Positions 30,982-39,199 are shown, numbered from the stretch's first letter. The stretch is 64,000 nt of DNA from Rubricoccus marinus (GCF_002257665.1 NZ_MQWB01000015.1:1-64000), one strand, 5' to 3'. Numbers and translations: made by a program. The notes: a model not told the origin generated them from the sequence alone.

Positions 30982-31503
30982 CTAGAACGGCATCCAGTCG
31001 TCGGCCCCGACCGCCTCGGGCGGCGACTGGATGGGCTCGGCGTCCGGCTCCTCGTCGAGGTCAGGCACCGGCTCGTAGGCGTCGAGCGCCGTCTCGGCCC
31101 GCGCGTGGGCTCGGGCTTCATGGATGGCCGATGGCAAGCCTGCTCCCGCGTCGTCGTAGCCCGCGAGGTAGCTCTCCAGGTCGTGGCCGTACTGACGCTC
31201 GAACCACCGGCCGTAGGCCCATGCGCTCGCGTGGTGGGTCCGCCAGGTGAGCCCGGCGAAGCGGAGCGACGTCATGTGGTGACGGAGGCATTTTGCCTCG
31301 GCGTCCCACGTGACGTGGGAGCCCGTCCGGTAGACCCATTCGGTCAGCGGACGCTCGCAGTAACCGTCGGCGAGGCAGGCGTCGTAGCCCGCCTGGTACG
31401 ACTCCTCGAAGTGAGCGTCGTAGTCGGCCTCGGGAAGACACCGGCAGAGCAGTCGGTTGCACCCGTGGCAGAAGTCGCCAGGGCCAGGCATGGATCTCGA
31501 CAT
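30982..31503 (-). CDS. hypothetical protein with Cys-rich N-terminus
   Basis: 173 residues from ATG 31503, or from Met5 at 31491. The start PGPGDFCHGCNRLLCRCLPE contains CxxC and CxC, which could bind a metal. Then come aromatic-rich stretches (YDAHFEESYQAGYDACLADG, SAWAYGRWFERQYGHDLESYLAGYDDA) and an acidic tail. I do not recognise a family. A hairpin-rich leader (31508-31612) separates it from the end of the helicase gene. Confidence 0.6.
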   Translation of the reverse strand: MSRSMPGPGDFCHGCNRLLCRCLPEADYDAHFEESYQAGYDACLADGYCERPLTEWVYRTGSHVTWDAEAKCLRHHMTSLRFAGLTWRTHHASAWAYGRWFERQYGHDLESYLAGYDDAGAGLPSAIHEARAHARAETALDAYEPVPDLDEEPDAEPIQSPPEAVGADDWMPF

Positions 31504-31507
31504 GAGT

Positions 31508-31612
31508 CTCGGAGCGAAGGGTTTCCGAGCGACTTCCGGCCGAGTGCCGGGGCCGCTCTACGCCATCGCAGAGCGGCTCCGGTGCGGGCCTCTGGCGCCT
31601 CACGGGGCGCCA
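31508..31612 (-). promoter_or_regulatory. hairpin-rich gap between helicase gene and 30982-31503
   Basis: Perfect stems CTCGGA/TCCGAG (31508-31513 and 31524-31529), GCCGCTCT/AGAGCGGC (31552-31559 and 31570-31577, loop 10) and TGGCGCC/GGCGCCA (31593-31599 and 31606-31612, loop 6). The last, directly after the helicase stop at 31616, could help end that transcript, but no U-run follows. The others form the leader of the next minus-strand gene. Confidence 0.55.
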
Positions 31613-31615
31613 CTC

Positions 31616-34600
31616 TCAGGCGGCCCGCCTGTATCCGGCAGGGTCTCGGATCTCGACCACGGGCCGGTGCTCCGTCACCGCCCGCAGGACGCCTGCCGCC
31701 CGCTCGCCCGCCGGGACGAAGAACCGGGTGCGGAAGGCGTGCACCTCGGCGAAGACCCCGTCGGCCTCCAGCTCTCGCATCGCAGCGAAGTCAGGCCCCA
31801 CGAGTTCGATCCGGGGCTCGTTCGCCACGCGGCGCACGCGGAGTTGCCAGCCGTTGGCGAGGTCGGCCTCGGCGCCCGCCATGAGACGCTCCGCCAGCAT
31901 CTCAGGTGTGATGTCCACGCGGTCGCCCGCGGCTCCGAGAGCCTTGAGCGTCGCGCTCAGATGCTCAGGCATGACGGCCCGGCCGATCATGCGCTCGCCC
32001 GCATCTGTTTGGGCACGGTAGATCCTCGGGTGCCCTGCGATCCGGTCCCAGATGGGCAGGATGGTTCCGGTCACGAGGTGGATGGGCTCGGTCGTGAACT
32101 CCGGCGCGTGCTGGACCTCCGCGTCCCAATGCGCCTGAGCTTCGACGGTCTGGATGGGCTGGTAGCCCGTCCCCTCCCCTGGCTTGTTCAATTCGGTCTC
32201 GTCCATCAGCCGGTTCGACCGCACACCCACCCGGCGGAGCCTGCCGACGACGCGGCCGGTCTCGGTGGTTCGGCTCCCGGCCCGGAACAGCGCGTAGGGC
32301 TGCTCGCTCCGGCGGTTCTGCACGAATCCGACCCACTGCCCGAGCTGCTGCGCTTTCTTCGCGGCGAGCCAGATGTCGTCCCACGACGTGATCTCGGTCC
32401 GTCGGGTGAGCTCCAGCGTCACGACCTGCGTCGTCGCGCCGGACCGCTCGTGGGTATACACCAGCCGCTCGTCGGTCTTGACCACGCGCTCGGCCCGGAT
32501 GGTCTCGACGCCGAGGTCGAGCGTGCCGGCCTCCCGGGCCGCCTCGGTGGCCTCTTCGAGGTAGGCGTACCACGAGTCGAACACGGCGTCCATGGCTCCG
32601 GTCTGGAGCGAGAGCAGGCGGTTCAGGAACTTCGGCACCTCCGGAACGGCCCCCACGTTGAGCTGGCCGTCGGCGTCCAGCACCCGGATCCCCATCTGCT
32701 CCTCGACGAGCGCCGGCGTGACGCCCGAGGCGACCGCCCGGCCCGTGCCACGGTACAGGTCCACGAACCAGTTGTGGAGGCTCGCGCGCGAGAGCGGGGT
32801 CTCCAGGTTGAACTCGCTCGACAGGAGCCCCTGGCTCGCCGTCTGCCGCTGGCCCTTCGTGAGCGCCCCGAGCTGATCGAGCCGCCGCGCGATGGTCGAC
32901 AGGAAGCGGCGCTGGGCCTTCAGGTTGGTCGTGACCAAGACGAGCTCGGGCGGGCACGCCTGGTTGGCGCGGTGGACCCGGCCCATCCCCTGCACGCACC
33001 GGGCGCTCGACCAGCCGGGCTCGACGCAGTAGAGCACGCGGCGCTCTTGGTTCTCGGCCGCGAGGTCGGCGTGGTAGCTCCGGCCGGTGCCGCCGGCCTG
33101 GCTGAACACGAGGACCCGGCGCCGGCCCGCCATGAACTCGTCGGCCTCGGCGTTGCACGTCCGCCGCGTCCGGCGCTCCTCGACGACCTGCTCGACGCCA
33201 TCGACGGTCTTCGTGACGAACCGGCGACCCCGCCCCGTCACCTCGGCCACGGCGTCCGGGCCGAAGTGGGCCACGACCTGGTCGAGCACGCCGTGCGGGA
33301 CGGACACGGCCCCCACCTCCAGCATGAGCCGGTCGCGCGCCGCCACGGCCTCTGGTGACTGGACGAAGTCTCCGGCCGCGTTCTTGACGGGCCGCGATCT
33401 CACACGCCCGTCGTCGTCCTCGTACTCCTCGTAGAGCGTGGTCGGGAACGAGGCCTCGACGAACTGGAGGAGCTGGTCGCGCGGCGTCACGTCGAGGTCC
33501 CGGAGGTCGTCGCCGTTGGCGACGGCCTTGGCGTAAGCCCGCTCGGTGGCCGCCTCCATCGTGGACACGAGTTGCACCACGCAGGACTCGCCCGCCGCCA
33601 GCCGGGCCTCCATGTCCCGGATCAGGCTCGGCGCTGACATCGCCACGAGCACGTGGAGGAAGAACCGCTGGTGGGCGCCCCAGAACTGGCTGTAGGCCGC
33701 GGCCCGGGCTCTCCCGCACTTGTCGGCACGGGTGACCTCGAGCGCGTCGTGGATGTTGCGGAGCACGACCTGCCACGCTTGGGCGCAGCGGTCGTAAGTC
33801 TGGGCCTGGTGCGGCTTGAGGTCGTGGACGAGCGTGCGGTAGTCGACGCCGTCGTAGGAGACGCTTCGTGCGAGGTACAACCCCATCGACTTCAGGTCTT
33901 TCGCGACCAGTTCCATCGCCGCGATGCCACCCGCCGACACCTTCTCGACGAACGCCTCGACGGTCGGGAACGGGGTGCCCCGGCCCCAGAGCCCGAGGCG
34001 GGCGGCGTAGGCGAGGTTGGCGACCTCGGTGGCCCCGGTCGCGCTTGCGTAGACGGCGCGGGCGTTGGGGAGCCGGGCCTGGAGCTCGACACCGACGAGA
34101 GCGCGCTGGGAGGCCTTCTGGACGCCTCGGCCGCCTTGTCGGTCGAGGGCGGAGGCCATGTTGTGCGATTCGTCGAAGACGACGACGCCTTCGAACGCGG
34201 CCTCGCCCCCGGCGCCCGCCAGCCAGGCGACGACCTGCTCCAGCCGGTCGATGCCGGTTTCGACGCCGTCCCGCTCGCGCGGCTTGCCCTTGAGCGTGTC
34301 GTAGCTCGCGAAGCAGATGCCTTCGGCGTGCTGGATCGGCCCCTTGCAGGCTCCGAGGTCGAACACGAAGTCCGCCGGGCCGCCGAGGGCCGTCCAGTCG
34401 CGGACGGCGTCGCGCATGAGGTTGCGGTTCTCGGACACCCAGAGCGCTCGCCGACGGCCCTGGAGGATGTTGTCGAGTAGGATGGCTGCGCTCGTCCGCC
34501 CCTTGCCGACCCCGGTCCCGTCACCGACGAAGAACCCTTGGCGCGCGCCAGAGGCCCCCGCCTCGCCGGGGAGGTGCGCGGCGTGCGCGCCGCCCGCGCG

Positions 34601-35131
34601 GCAAACGGTTTCCAGCTGGGCGTCGGAGAGGATGCCCTGGGTCACGAGGTGTTCGGGCAGCGTCGGGCGATAGCCGCAGGGTGGCGCGCTGGCGGCGGCC
34701 ATCGCGGCCGACTCGACGAGCCGCGTCGGGTGCGGGCAGGCGCCCGGGACGTGGACGGCCGGGCGGTAGGCGTCGAACACGGACGCTGTCAGCGCGCCGG
34801 TCTGGGCTGCCACCCCGGCGGTTTCGACCGCCAGAGGCTGGACATCCGGAAAGGGCCACGCGGGCGTAGTCCTCTGTGGCGCAAGAGGCGGCTCGGGGCG
34901 TGGTGTCACGACGCCCGGGCGGGCGTCGCGGGGAGTCGCCAACGGCGGCGACGCGAAGAGGGCGAACAGGTCGAGTTGCTCGACCGGGTTGTTCGTCGCC
35001 CGAGAAGCGACGTGAGATGCAGAAGGAGCCACGGGATTTCCGGCTGGCTTAGAGTGCGGAGCCTGTGCCTGAGACAATCCCCGGGAGGCTCCGGCCCGCC
35101 GCGTTGACGGGCTCGCCCATCGGCCCGGCAT
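31616..35131 (-). CDS. Strawberry-notch-like helicase (DarB helicase half)
   Basis: 1171 residues from ATG 35131; a start within the first 35 residues is possible. Near the N-terminus EQLDLFALF contains QLDLF (52-56), matching the sliding-clamp-binding pentapeptide. Superfamily 2 motifs follow: GDGTGVGKGRTSAAILL (about 205), VVFDESHN (about 320), SATGATEVANLAY, and in the second half VFSQAGGTGRSYHADL, SSARCVQGMGRVHRANQ. Proteins of this family on phages and plasmids (P1 DarB) protect incoming DNA from restriction. The methylase half is encoded as a separate gene just upstream, so the two probably act as a complex. Confidence 0.82.
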   Translation of the reverse strand: MPGRWASPSTRRAGASRGLSQAQAPHSKPAGNPVAPSASHVASRATNNPVEQLDLFALFASPPLATPRDARPGVVTPRPEPPLAPQRTTPAWPFPDVQPLAVETAGVAAQTGALTASVFDAYRPAVHVPGACPHPTRLVESAAMAAASAPPCGYRPTLPEHLVTQGILSDAQLETVCRAGGAHAAHLPGEAGASGARQGFFVGDGTGVGKGRTSAAILLDNILQGRRRALWVSENRNLMRDAVRDWTALGGPADFVFDLGACKGPIQHAEGICFASYDTLKGKPRERDGVETGIDRLEQVVAWLAGAGGEAAFEGVVVFDESHNMASALDRQGGRGVQKASQRALVGVELQARLPNARAVYASATGATEVANLAYAARLGLWGRGTPFPTVEAFVEKVSAGGIAAMELVAKDLKSMGLYLARSVSYDGVDYRTLVHDLKPHQAQTYDRCAQAWQVVLRNIHDALEVTRADKCGRARAAAYSQFWGAHQRFFLHVLVAMSAPSLIRDMEARLAAGESCVVQLVSTMEAATERAYAKAVANGDDLRDLDVTPRDQLLQFVEASFPTTLYEEYEDDDGRVRSRPVKNAAGDFVQSPEAVAARDRLMLEVGAVSVPHGVLDQVVAHFGPDAVAEVTGRGRRFVTKTVDGVEQVVEERRTRRTCNAEADEFMAGRRRVLVFSQAGGTGRSYHADLAAENQERRVLYCVEPGWSSARCVQGMGRVHRANQACPPELVLVTTNLKAQRRFLSTIARRLDQLGALTKGQRQTASQGLLSSEFNLETPLSRASLHNWFVDLYRGTGRAVASGVTPALVEEQMGIRVLDADGQLNVGAVPEVPKFLNRLLSLQTGAMDAVFDSWYAYLEEATEAAREAGTLDLGVETIRAERVVKTDERLVYTHERSGATTQVVTLELTRRTEITSWDDIWLAAKKAQQLGQWVGFVQNRRSEQPYALFRAGSRTTETGRVVGRLRRVGVRSNRLMDETELNKPGEGTGYQPIQTVEAQAHWDAEVQHAPEFTTEPIHLVTGTILPIWDRIAGHPRIYRAQTDAGERMIGRAVMPEHLSATLKALGAAGDRVDITPEMLAERLMAGAEADLANGWQLRVRRVANEPRIELVGPDFAAMRELEADGVFAEVHAFRTRFFVPAGERAAGVLRAVTEHRPVVEIRDPAGYRRAA

Positions 35132-35190
35132 CGCGGCAGGCCGCGCTCGCCACTCCCCTTAGCGCCGCCTCGTGTCAGGCTGCGTCCCCG

Positions 35191-35220
35191 AACCTTTCGA
35201 TTAGCGGCTCGCAACCTTTC
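35191..35220 (-). repeat. iteron-like GAAAGGT pair upstream of the helicase gene
   Basis: On the minus strand GAAAGGTT occurs twice, exactly 22 bp apart (plus-strand copies 35191-35198 and 35213-35220). The GAAAGGT word and the 22-bp period equal those of the replication iterons at 3992-4244, but the rest of the unit differs. It sits in the short promoter region of the helicase gene and could be a Rep-binding site or coincidence. Confidence 0.35.
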
Positions 35221-35246
35221 AGTCAGCCGTTCCTTTCCAGTGCGGT

Positions 35247-36245
35247 CTACCGGCGCACGGGTGCGAGCACGTCCACGGCCTCTGCCACGCTCTCGACGAC
35301 GGCCTCCACGAGGCCTGTGCCGCCGCCGCTCCCGCTTTCTGTGCTCCGGTCCACGACAAGAAGCCGCGTGCGCACGGAGGTCCCGTACGGGCGGTAGACC
35401 GCTCCGCCGACTTCGACGTCGGCGCGGAGCCTGAACGGACCGGCGTCGACGGCTTGGAAGAACGGTCGGTGCGTCGGCTTGCTCCGCCTCACCCCCGCGC
35501 TGAGGACGGCCACGAGCCGCCCGCCCACGTCAAGGCGTCGAAGGGCCTGGAGCACGTGGTCGGTTCCGACCGTTGGGACGCGGCGGCTCCCGAGGCGCCC
35601 GGCCGTCTGGGAAAACGGCGGGTTCATGAGCACCACGTCCGCCCGGACGGACGCAGGCACGATGGCGTCGAGGTGGTCGGCGTTCTCGCGGGTGAGGGAT
35701 TGGGCCGGGTCCTGATCCGCCTCGGCGAGCAACACCGCCAGCAGGTCGGCCCGGCGGTCTGCGAGTTCGTTGGCGTGGACTGCGGCGCCAGCGGCGAGCG
35801 CGAACGCGCAGAGCGCGCCGGTCCCCGCCGAAGGCTCCAGGACCCGGTCGCCCTCCCCCACCCCGCTTACCCATGCGCAGAGGCCAGCGTAAGCGGCGGG
35901 CGTAGAGAACTGCTGGTAGTCGTTCTGCTCCGCCGTTCGCCGCGTCTGGCTGGGCAGGAGCGCCGAGAGCCGCTCGACCTCGGCGAGCGCGTCGCGGGCG
36001 CCAGCGGCCTCTGCCGGGAGCCGTCCGACGGTGCGGAGGAGGTGGAGGTGCAGCCCCAGCTCGGCCGCGTCGTAGGCGTCGCGGGGCGCGTAGGCGCCCT
36101 CGGCGAGCGTGCCGCCGTAGGCGCTGGACGCCAGGCTAAACAGGTCGGCGGCCGACAAGGGCCGGGAGTCCGCGACGGAGCGCTCGACCTCGCGTGCGAG
36201 GCCGAGGCTGGCTGAGGAGTCGAATGTGATCGGTCTGCGGTTCAT
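35247..36245 (-). CDS. N6-adenine DNA methyltransferase (DarB methylase half)
   Basis: 332 residues from ATG 36245. SAM-binding motif VLEPSAGTGALCAFAL at about residues 137-152, then acidic VHANELADRR, and catalytic NPPF in VVLMNPPFSQT (about 208-218). A helical N-terminal region (SAADLFSLASSAYGG; TRRTAEQNDYQQFSTP) is typical of methylases coupled to Strawberry-notch helicases on mobile elements. It lies 115 bp upstream of the helicase gene on the same strand. Likely job: methylate or mark the element's DNA against host restriction during transfer. Confidence 0.8.
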   Translation of the reverse strand: MNRRPITFDSSASLGLAREVERSVADSRPLSAADLFSLASSAYGGTLAEGAYAPRDAYDAAELGLHLHLLRTVGRLPAEAAGARDALAEVERLSALLPSQTRRTAEQNDYQQFSTPAAYAGLCAWVSGVGEGDRVLEPSAGTGALCAFALAAGAAVHANELADRRADLLAVLLAEADQDPAQSLTRENADHLDAIVPASVRADVVLMNPPFSQTAGRLGSRRVPTVGTDHVLQALRRLDVGGRLVAVLSAGVRRSKPTHRPFFQAVDAGPFRLRADVEVGGAVYRPYGTSVRTRLLVVDRSTESGSGGGTGLVEAVVESVAEAVDVLAPVRR

Positions 36246-36262
36246 GACGGGCAGAGGGATGA

Positions 36263-36313
36263 GGAGGTGTGCCGATGGTGCGTCACCGGGGGTCGCGCCG
36301 TCGGCACACCTCC
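36263..36313 (-). promoter_or_regulatory. 13-bp perfect hairpin in the methylase leader
   Basis: GGAGGTGTGCCGA (36263-36275) and TCGGCACACCTCC (36301-36313) pair perfectly around a 25-base loop that itself contains GGTG/CACC. It ends about 17 bases before the methylase ATG on the minus strand, so it would sit close to the ribosome-binding region of the mRNA. Confidence 0.65.
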
Positions 36314-36465
36314 AGGGGCCCTTTGAGCTTCAACCGCGTCTTTTTCCCTGTGCGTCCCGATGGCCCCACGCACTTGTTCGTCCTGGCTTTACAGGCCAAT
36401 GAGGCGGAGGAATCACACCCGCGCGTGCCATTCTTCTACGGAGCACGGACCCAAGTTGTCACTTA

Positions 36466-36499
36466 GAGGTGTAAACTGACAAACACTCTGTCACACCTC
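36466..36499. promoter_or_regulatory. nested inverted repeats at the LexA-like gene promoter
   Basis: GAGGTGT (36466-36472) and ACACCTC (36493-36499) flank TGACA (36477-36481) and TGTCA (36489-36493). They end 7 bp before the LexA-like start. This is a likely operator for that repressor; it is not the CGAACNNNNGTTCG or E. coli type SOS box. Confidence 0.5.
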
Positions 36500-36506
36500 C
36501 TTCACA

Positions 36507-37136
36507 ATGCTCTACCCGCGACAGACCGAGCTCCTCGCGCTCATCGACGACGCCGTCCGCCGGACGGGCTCGGTCCCGAACGGCCGTGAGCTCGCCGGGC
36601 GGATGGGGCTCGCCAACGTCTCGGCCGTCTACGCCCACCTCCGCAAACTGGAGGCCGCGGGCTTCGTCACGCTCACGTCCGGCGGGCGGGGCGTCCCGCT
36701 CCAGATCGAGCTCACGAAGAAGGGAGAGCGGCAGGGCCGGGCGCGGCCCTGGCCCCGGCTCGGGTCCATTCCCGCCGGACCCATCACCGACGTCCAGGCC
36801 CAAGCCGACGACTTCGTGACGACGCTGCCCGACCTCGTCCCTCAGATGAAGGTCGGCGACTACCTCCTGGTCGTCGAAGGCGAGTCGATGCTGGGGGCCG
36901 GCCTGCGCCCCGGGATGACGCTCATCATGCGCCCGGACGTCGTGCCGACCGAGCGGGACGTGTGCTCGGTCTACGTCGAGGGCGAGGGGAACACACTCAA
37001 ACACGTGATCGACGAGGGCGAGTTCGCCCGGCTGGTCGCGGAGAACCCCGACTTCCCAGACCGTCTGGTGCCCGCGAGCACGGTCCAGATCCAGGGCGTC
37101 GTCATCGCGGCCTTCGATGTCCAAGCCTATCGCTGA
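36507..37136 (+). CDS. lexA: LexA-like repressor with S24 self-cleavage domain
   Basis: 209 residues from ATG 36507. N-terminal winged helix (LYPRQTELLALIDDAV, ANVSAVYAHLRKLEAAGFVTL), Ala90-Gly91 cleavage site in LGSIPAGPITD, and the Ser/Lys dyad Ser127 (VEGESMLGAGL) and Lys165 (GNTLKHV). It should be cleaved when RecA filaments form, opening its target promoters. As the first gene of the plus-strand transfer region, it may link DNA damage to conjugation. It diverges from the DarB-like pair, so it could control both directions. Confidence 0.86.
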   Translation: MLYPRQTELLALIDDAVRRTGSVPNGRELAGRMGLANVSAVYAHLRKLEAAGFVTLTSGGRGVPLQIELTKKGERQGRARPWPRLGSIPAGPITDVQAQADDFVTTLPDLVPQMKVGDYLLVVEGESMLGAGLRPGMTLIMRPDVVPTERDVCSVYVEGEGNTLKHVIDEGEFARLVAENPDFPDRLVPASTVQIQGVVIAAFDVQAYR

Positions 37137-37154
37137 AGCTGCTACTCGTATCAC

Positions 37155-37174
37155 CTAGCCCCCTAGACCCCTAG
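37155..37174 (+). repeat. CTAG octad array A (before the sigma-factor gene)
   Basis: CTAG at 37155, 37163 and 37171, exactly 8 bp apart, with C-rich spacers. The array ends 5 bp before the ATG at 37180 and lies in the 43-bp gap after the LexA-like gene. One of six such arrays in the window. Confidence 0.85.
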
Positions 37175-37179
37175 GCACC

Positions 37180-37794
37180 ATGTCCAACTCCCCATCTCGT
37201 TCTCCTGAGACCTCGCCCCCTGTCGCGGACCAATCGGCCGCGGAACAGGCCGTCTATGTGGGCCTCCGACGGGCCGCCCGCTGGCTCCGGTCACGCGAGC
37301 GGCCTGACTTGACGATGAGGACCACGGGGCTGGTCCACGAAGCCTACCTCGCCCTCCAGAAAACGGGCGCGCTGGGCCAGGGTCGTGGCGCGGGCGCCTT
37401 CGCGGACGCCTCGCCGGACCTCTACGTCCGGGCGATGCGACGCGCGCTCGTCGACGCCTCACGGCGTCGCGGGCGGGCCAAGCGTGGTGGGGGCGTCCGG
37501 CCCCTCTCGCTCTCCGACCGGGACGTCCCGGCAGGCGGCTCGGGCCGCGACGTCGAGGACCGTGTCCACCTCGCGGTCGACGTCGACGCGGCGCTCGAAA
37601 GGCTCCAGCGCGTCGACGCCCGGGCCTGCCGGGTCGTCGAGCTCAAGTTCTACGGGGGGCTCGAGGACACCCAGATCTCCGAGGCTCTCGGCGTGACCAC
37701 GAGGACGGTCCGACGGGACTGGGTGAAGGCGCAAGCCCACCTCCGCGTCTTCGTCGGGGGGCGGTCCACCGCCTCCCGGCCCGTCGCCGCGTGA
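37180..37794 (+). CDS. ECF-type RNA polymerase sigma factor
   Basis: 204 residues from ATG 37180. Region 2 covers about 25-105 (AVYVGLRRAARWLRS, TMRTTGLVHEAYLALQ, YVRAMRRALVDASRRRGRAKRGG). Region 4 covers about 135-190 (LERLQRVDARACRVVELKFYGGLEDTQISEALGVTTRTVRRDW). It resembles the ECF sigma factors of Rhodothermota and planctomycetes that are paired with Ser/Thr kinases, and a kinase gene follows after 1 bp. No anti-sigma gene is seen; the kinase may regulate it. A CTAG array precedes it. Confidence 0.83.
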   Translation: MSNSPSRSPETSPPVADQSAAEQAVYVGLRRAARWLRSRERPDLTMRTTGLVHEAYLALQKTGALGQGRGAGAFADASPDLYVRAMRRALVDASRRRGRAKRGGGVRPLSLSDRDVPAGGSGRDVEDRVHLAVDVDAALERLQRVDARACRVVELKFYGGLEDTQISEALGVTTRTVRRDWVKAQAHLRVFVGGRSTASRPVAA

Positions 37795-37795
37795 G

Positions 37796-39082
37796 ATGGC
37801 CCTCCCCTCCCCCTCCGACTCGACGGGTCCTGTCAGGGACTCCGCCCCGTTGCCGTCCGACGCCGACGGGTGGCTCGTCGAGCGGCTCGTGGACCTCGAC
37901 CCGGCAGGCCGCGCCCGCTTCGCCCAGCGGCTACGTGCCGAGGGCGACCGCCTCGCCACTCGGGCCGAGCAGTACGTCCGGGCCTTCGACGGGACGCTAG
38001 CGTTCGACCTCTCGCGCGCCCTGCGGGGGCCGACGAGGGCCACCGGCCCGGACGTTCCCGCCGCGCCGCTGGCGTCGCCGCTCGCGGCCGGTGAGACCGT
38101 AGGCGCGTACCGGGTCGTGCGGGAAATTGGGCGGGGAGGGATGGGGGTCGTGTACCTCGCCGAGCGCGACGACCTCGGTCTCCAGGCGGCGCTCAAGGTC
38201 CTGGACGAGCCCACGTCGTGTGTCGTAGGTGGAGTCTCGAGCTCGGACGACGCCCTGCGATTCGACGCCGAGCGCCGGCACCTCGCGCGGCTCTCGCATC
38301 CCGGCGTCCCTCGGATCTACGACGCGGGTCAGACGGCGACCGGCCTCCCGTTCTACGCGATGGAGTTGGTCGAGGGCGTCCCGCTCGATGAGCACGTCCG
38401 AGACCGGGGCCTCGGAGAGCGGATGGCCCTCTTCGTCCAGCTCTGCGAGGTCGTCCGTCACGTCCACGCGCGGGGGCTCGCGCACGGCGACGTCAAACCG
38501 GCCAACGTCCTCGTGCAAAGGGGCGAGCCGCCGGTCGGGTCCCAGAGGCCGCAGCCCGTCGTGCGACTCGTCGACTTCGGGGTGGCCGAGGAGACGAGCG
38601 GTCCCCTCGTGCCGGGTCCCCGCCCGTTCACGCCCGCCTACGCCGCCCCGGAGATCTTTGCTGGGGCGGCCCCCTCCGCCGCGTCCGACATCTACGGGCT
38701 CGGCGCCGTCCTCGGCGACCTAGTCACGTCGTGCCCTGAGCGACCGCCCCGCCCCGAGCGGAACGGAACGCGACCGTCTGAGCCCGATACGATGCCGCTT
38801 TTCGACGTGATCATCCGTGCGACCCGCCCCGCCTCGGACGAGCGGTACGAGTCGGTCGACGCCCTTCTCGCGGACGTGCGAGAAGCTGCGGCCGCTGTCG
38901 CCTGGTCGAGGGTCCCCGTCGTCCGTGGCGACTCCCCACCGCCGCTGCGCGTGAGCACTCGCTCCAGCGACCGTCCGCAGCCTCGGCCCTCGGCGCTTGC
39001 GGTCCCGTCGTGGGCCGCGCTCGTCGGTGCGGCGGCAGGCGCCGCCGTTGGGTGGTGGAGCGCTCGGCGAGTGAGAGCCTAG
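37796..39082 (+). CDS. membrane-anchored Ser/Thr protein kinase
   Basis: 428 residues from ATG 37796, one base after the sigma-factor stop. Kinase motifs: G-loop GRGGMGVVY (112-120), Lys134, Glu in the C-helix region, the catalytic loop AHGDVKPANVL (His230-Gly-Asp232, with Gly where Arg is usual), DFG 260-262, APE near 285, and SDIYGLG. A ~95-residue N-terminal extension precedes the kinase, and a C-terminal membrane span (ALVGAAAGAAVGWW) follows it. The HGD variant suggests activation without a loop-phosphate. The stop codon is part of CTAG array B. Confidence 0.85.
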   Translation: MALPSPSDSTGPVRDSAPLPSDADGWLVERLVDLDPAGRARFAQRLRAEGDRLATRAEQYVRAFDGTLAFDLSRALRGPTRATGPDVPAAPLASPLAAGETVGAYRVVREIGRGGMGVVYLAERDDLGLQAALKVLDEPTSCVVGGVSSSDDALRFDAERRHLARLSHPGVPRIYDAGQTATGLPFYAMELVEGVPLDEHVRDRGLGERMALFVQLCEVVRHVHARGLAHGDVKPANVLVQRGEPPVGSQRPQPVVRLVDFGVAEETSGPLVPGPRPFTPAYAAPEIFAGAAPSAASDIYGLGAVLGDLVTSCPERPPRPERNGTRPSEPDTMPLFDVIIRATRPASDERYESVDALLADVREAAAAVAWSRVPVVRGDSPPPLRVSTRSSDRPQPRPSALAVPSWAALVGAAAGAAVGWWSARRVRA

Positions 39083-39098
39083 ACCCCTAGGTTTCTAG
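39079..39098 (+). repeat. CTAG octad array B1 (start of the parA leader)
   Basis: CTAG at 39079, 39087 and 39095, 8 bp apart. The first contains the kinase gene's TAG stop codon (39080-39082). It is followed after 38 bp by the symmetric array B2. Confidence 0.85.
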
Positions 39099-39136
39099 AG
39101 ACCCCCTTCTCTCATTGCAATCGTGGAGGGGGAGTG

Positions 39137-39182
39137 CTAGTCTACACGTCTAGGCTCCTAGACCTAGACTCCTAGACGTGTA
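39137..39182. repeat. CTAG array B2 with perfect dyad, parA operator/centromere candidate
   Basis: CTAG at 39137, 39150, 39158, 39164 and 39172. The last four are spaced 8, 6 and 8 bp and are symmetric about 39162.5. They lie within a 12-bp perfect inverted repeat: TACACGTCTAGG (39143-39154) and CCTAGACGTGTA (39171-39182). The segment ends 17 bp before parA. Its symmetry and position suit the main binding site of the partition/repressor protein. Confidence 0.8.
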
Positions 39183-39199
39183 CATCTACACCTGAGGCC

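Noticed and set aside
36466-36499. Classical SOS box
   Set aside because: Neither the E. coli CTG-N10-CAG type nor the GAAC-N4-GTTC type is present; only other inverted repeats are seen.
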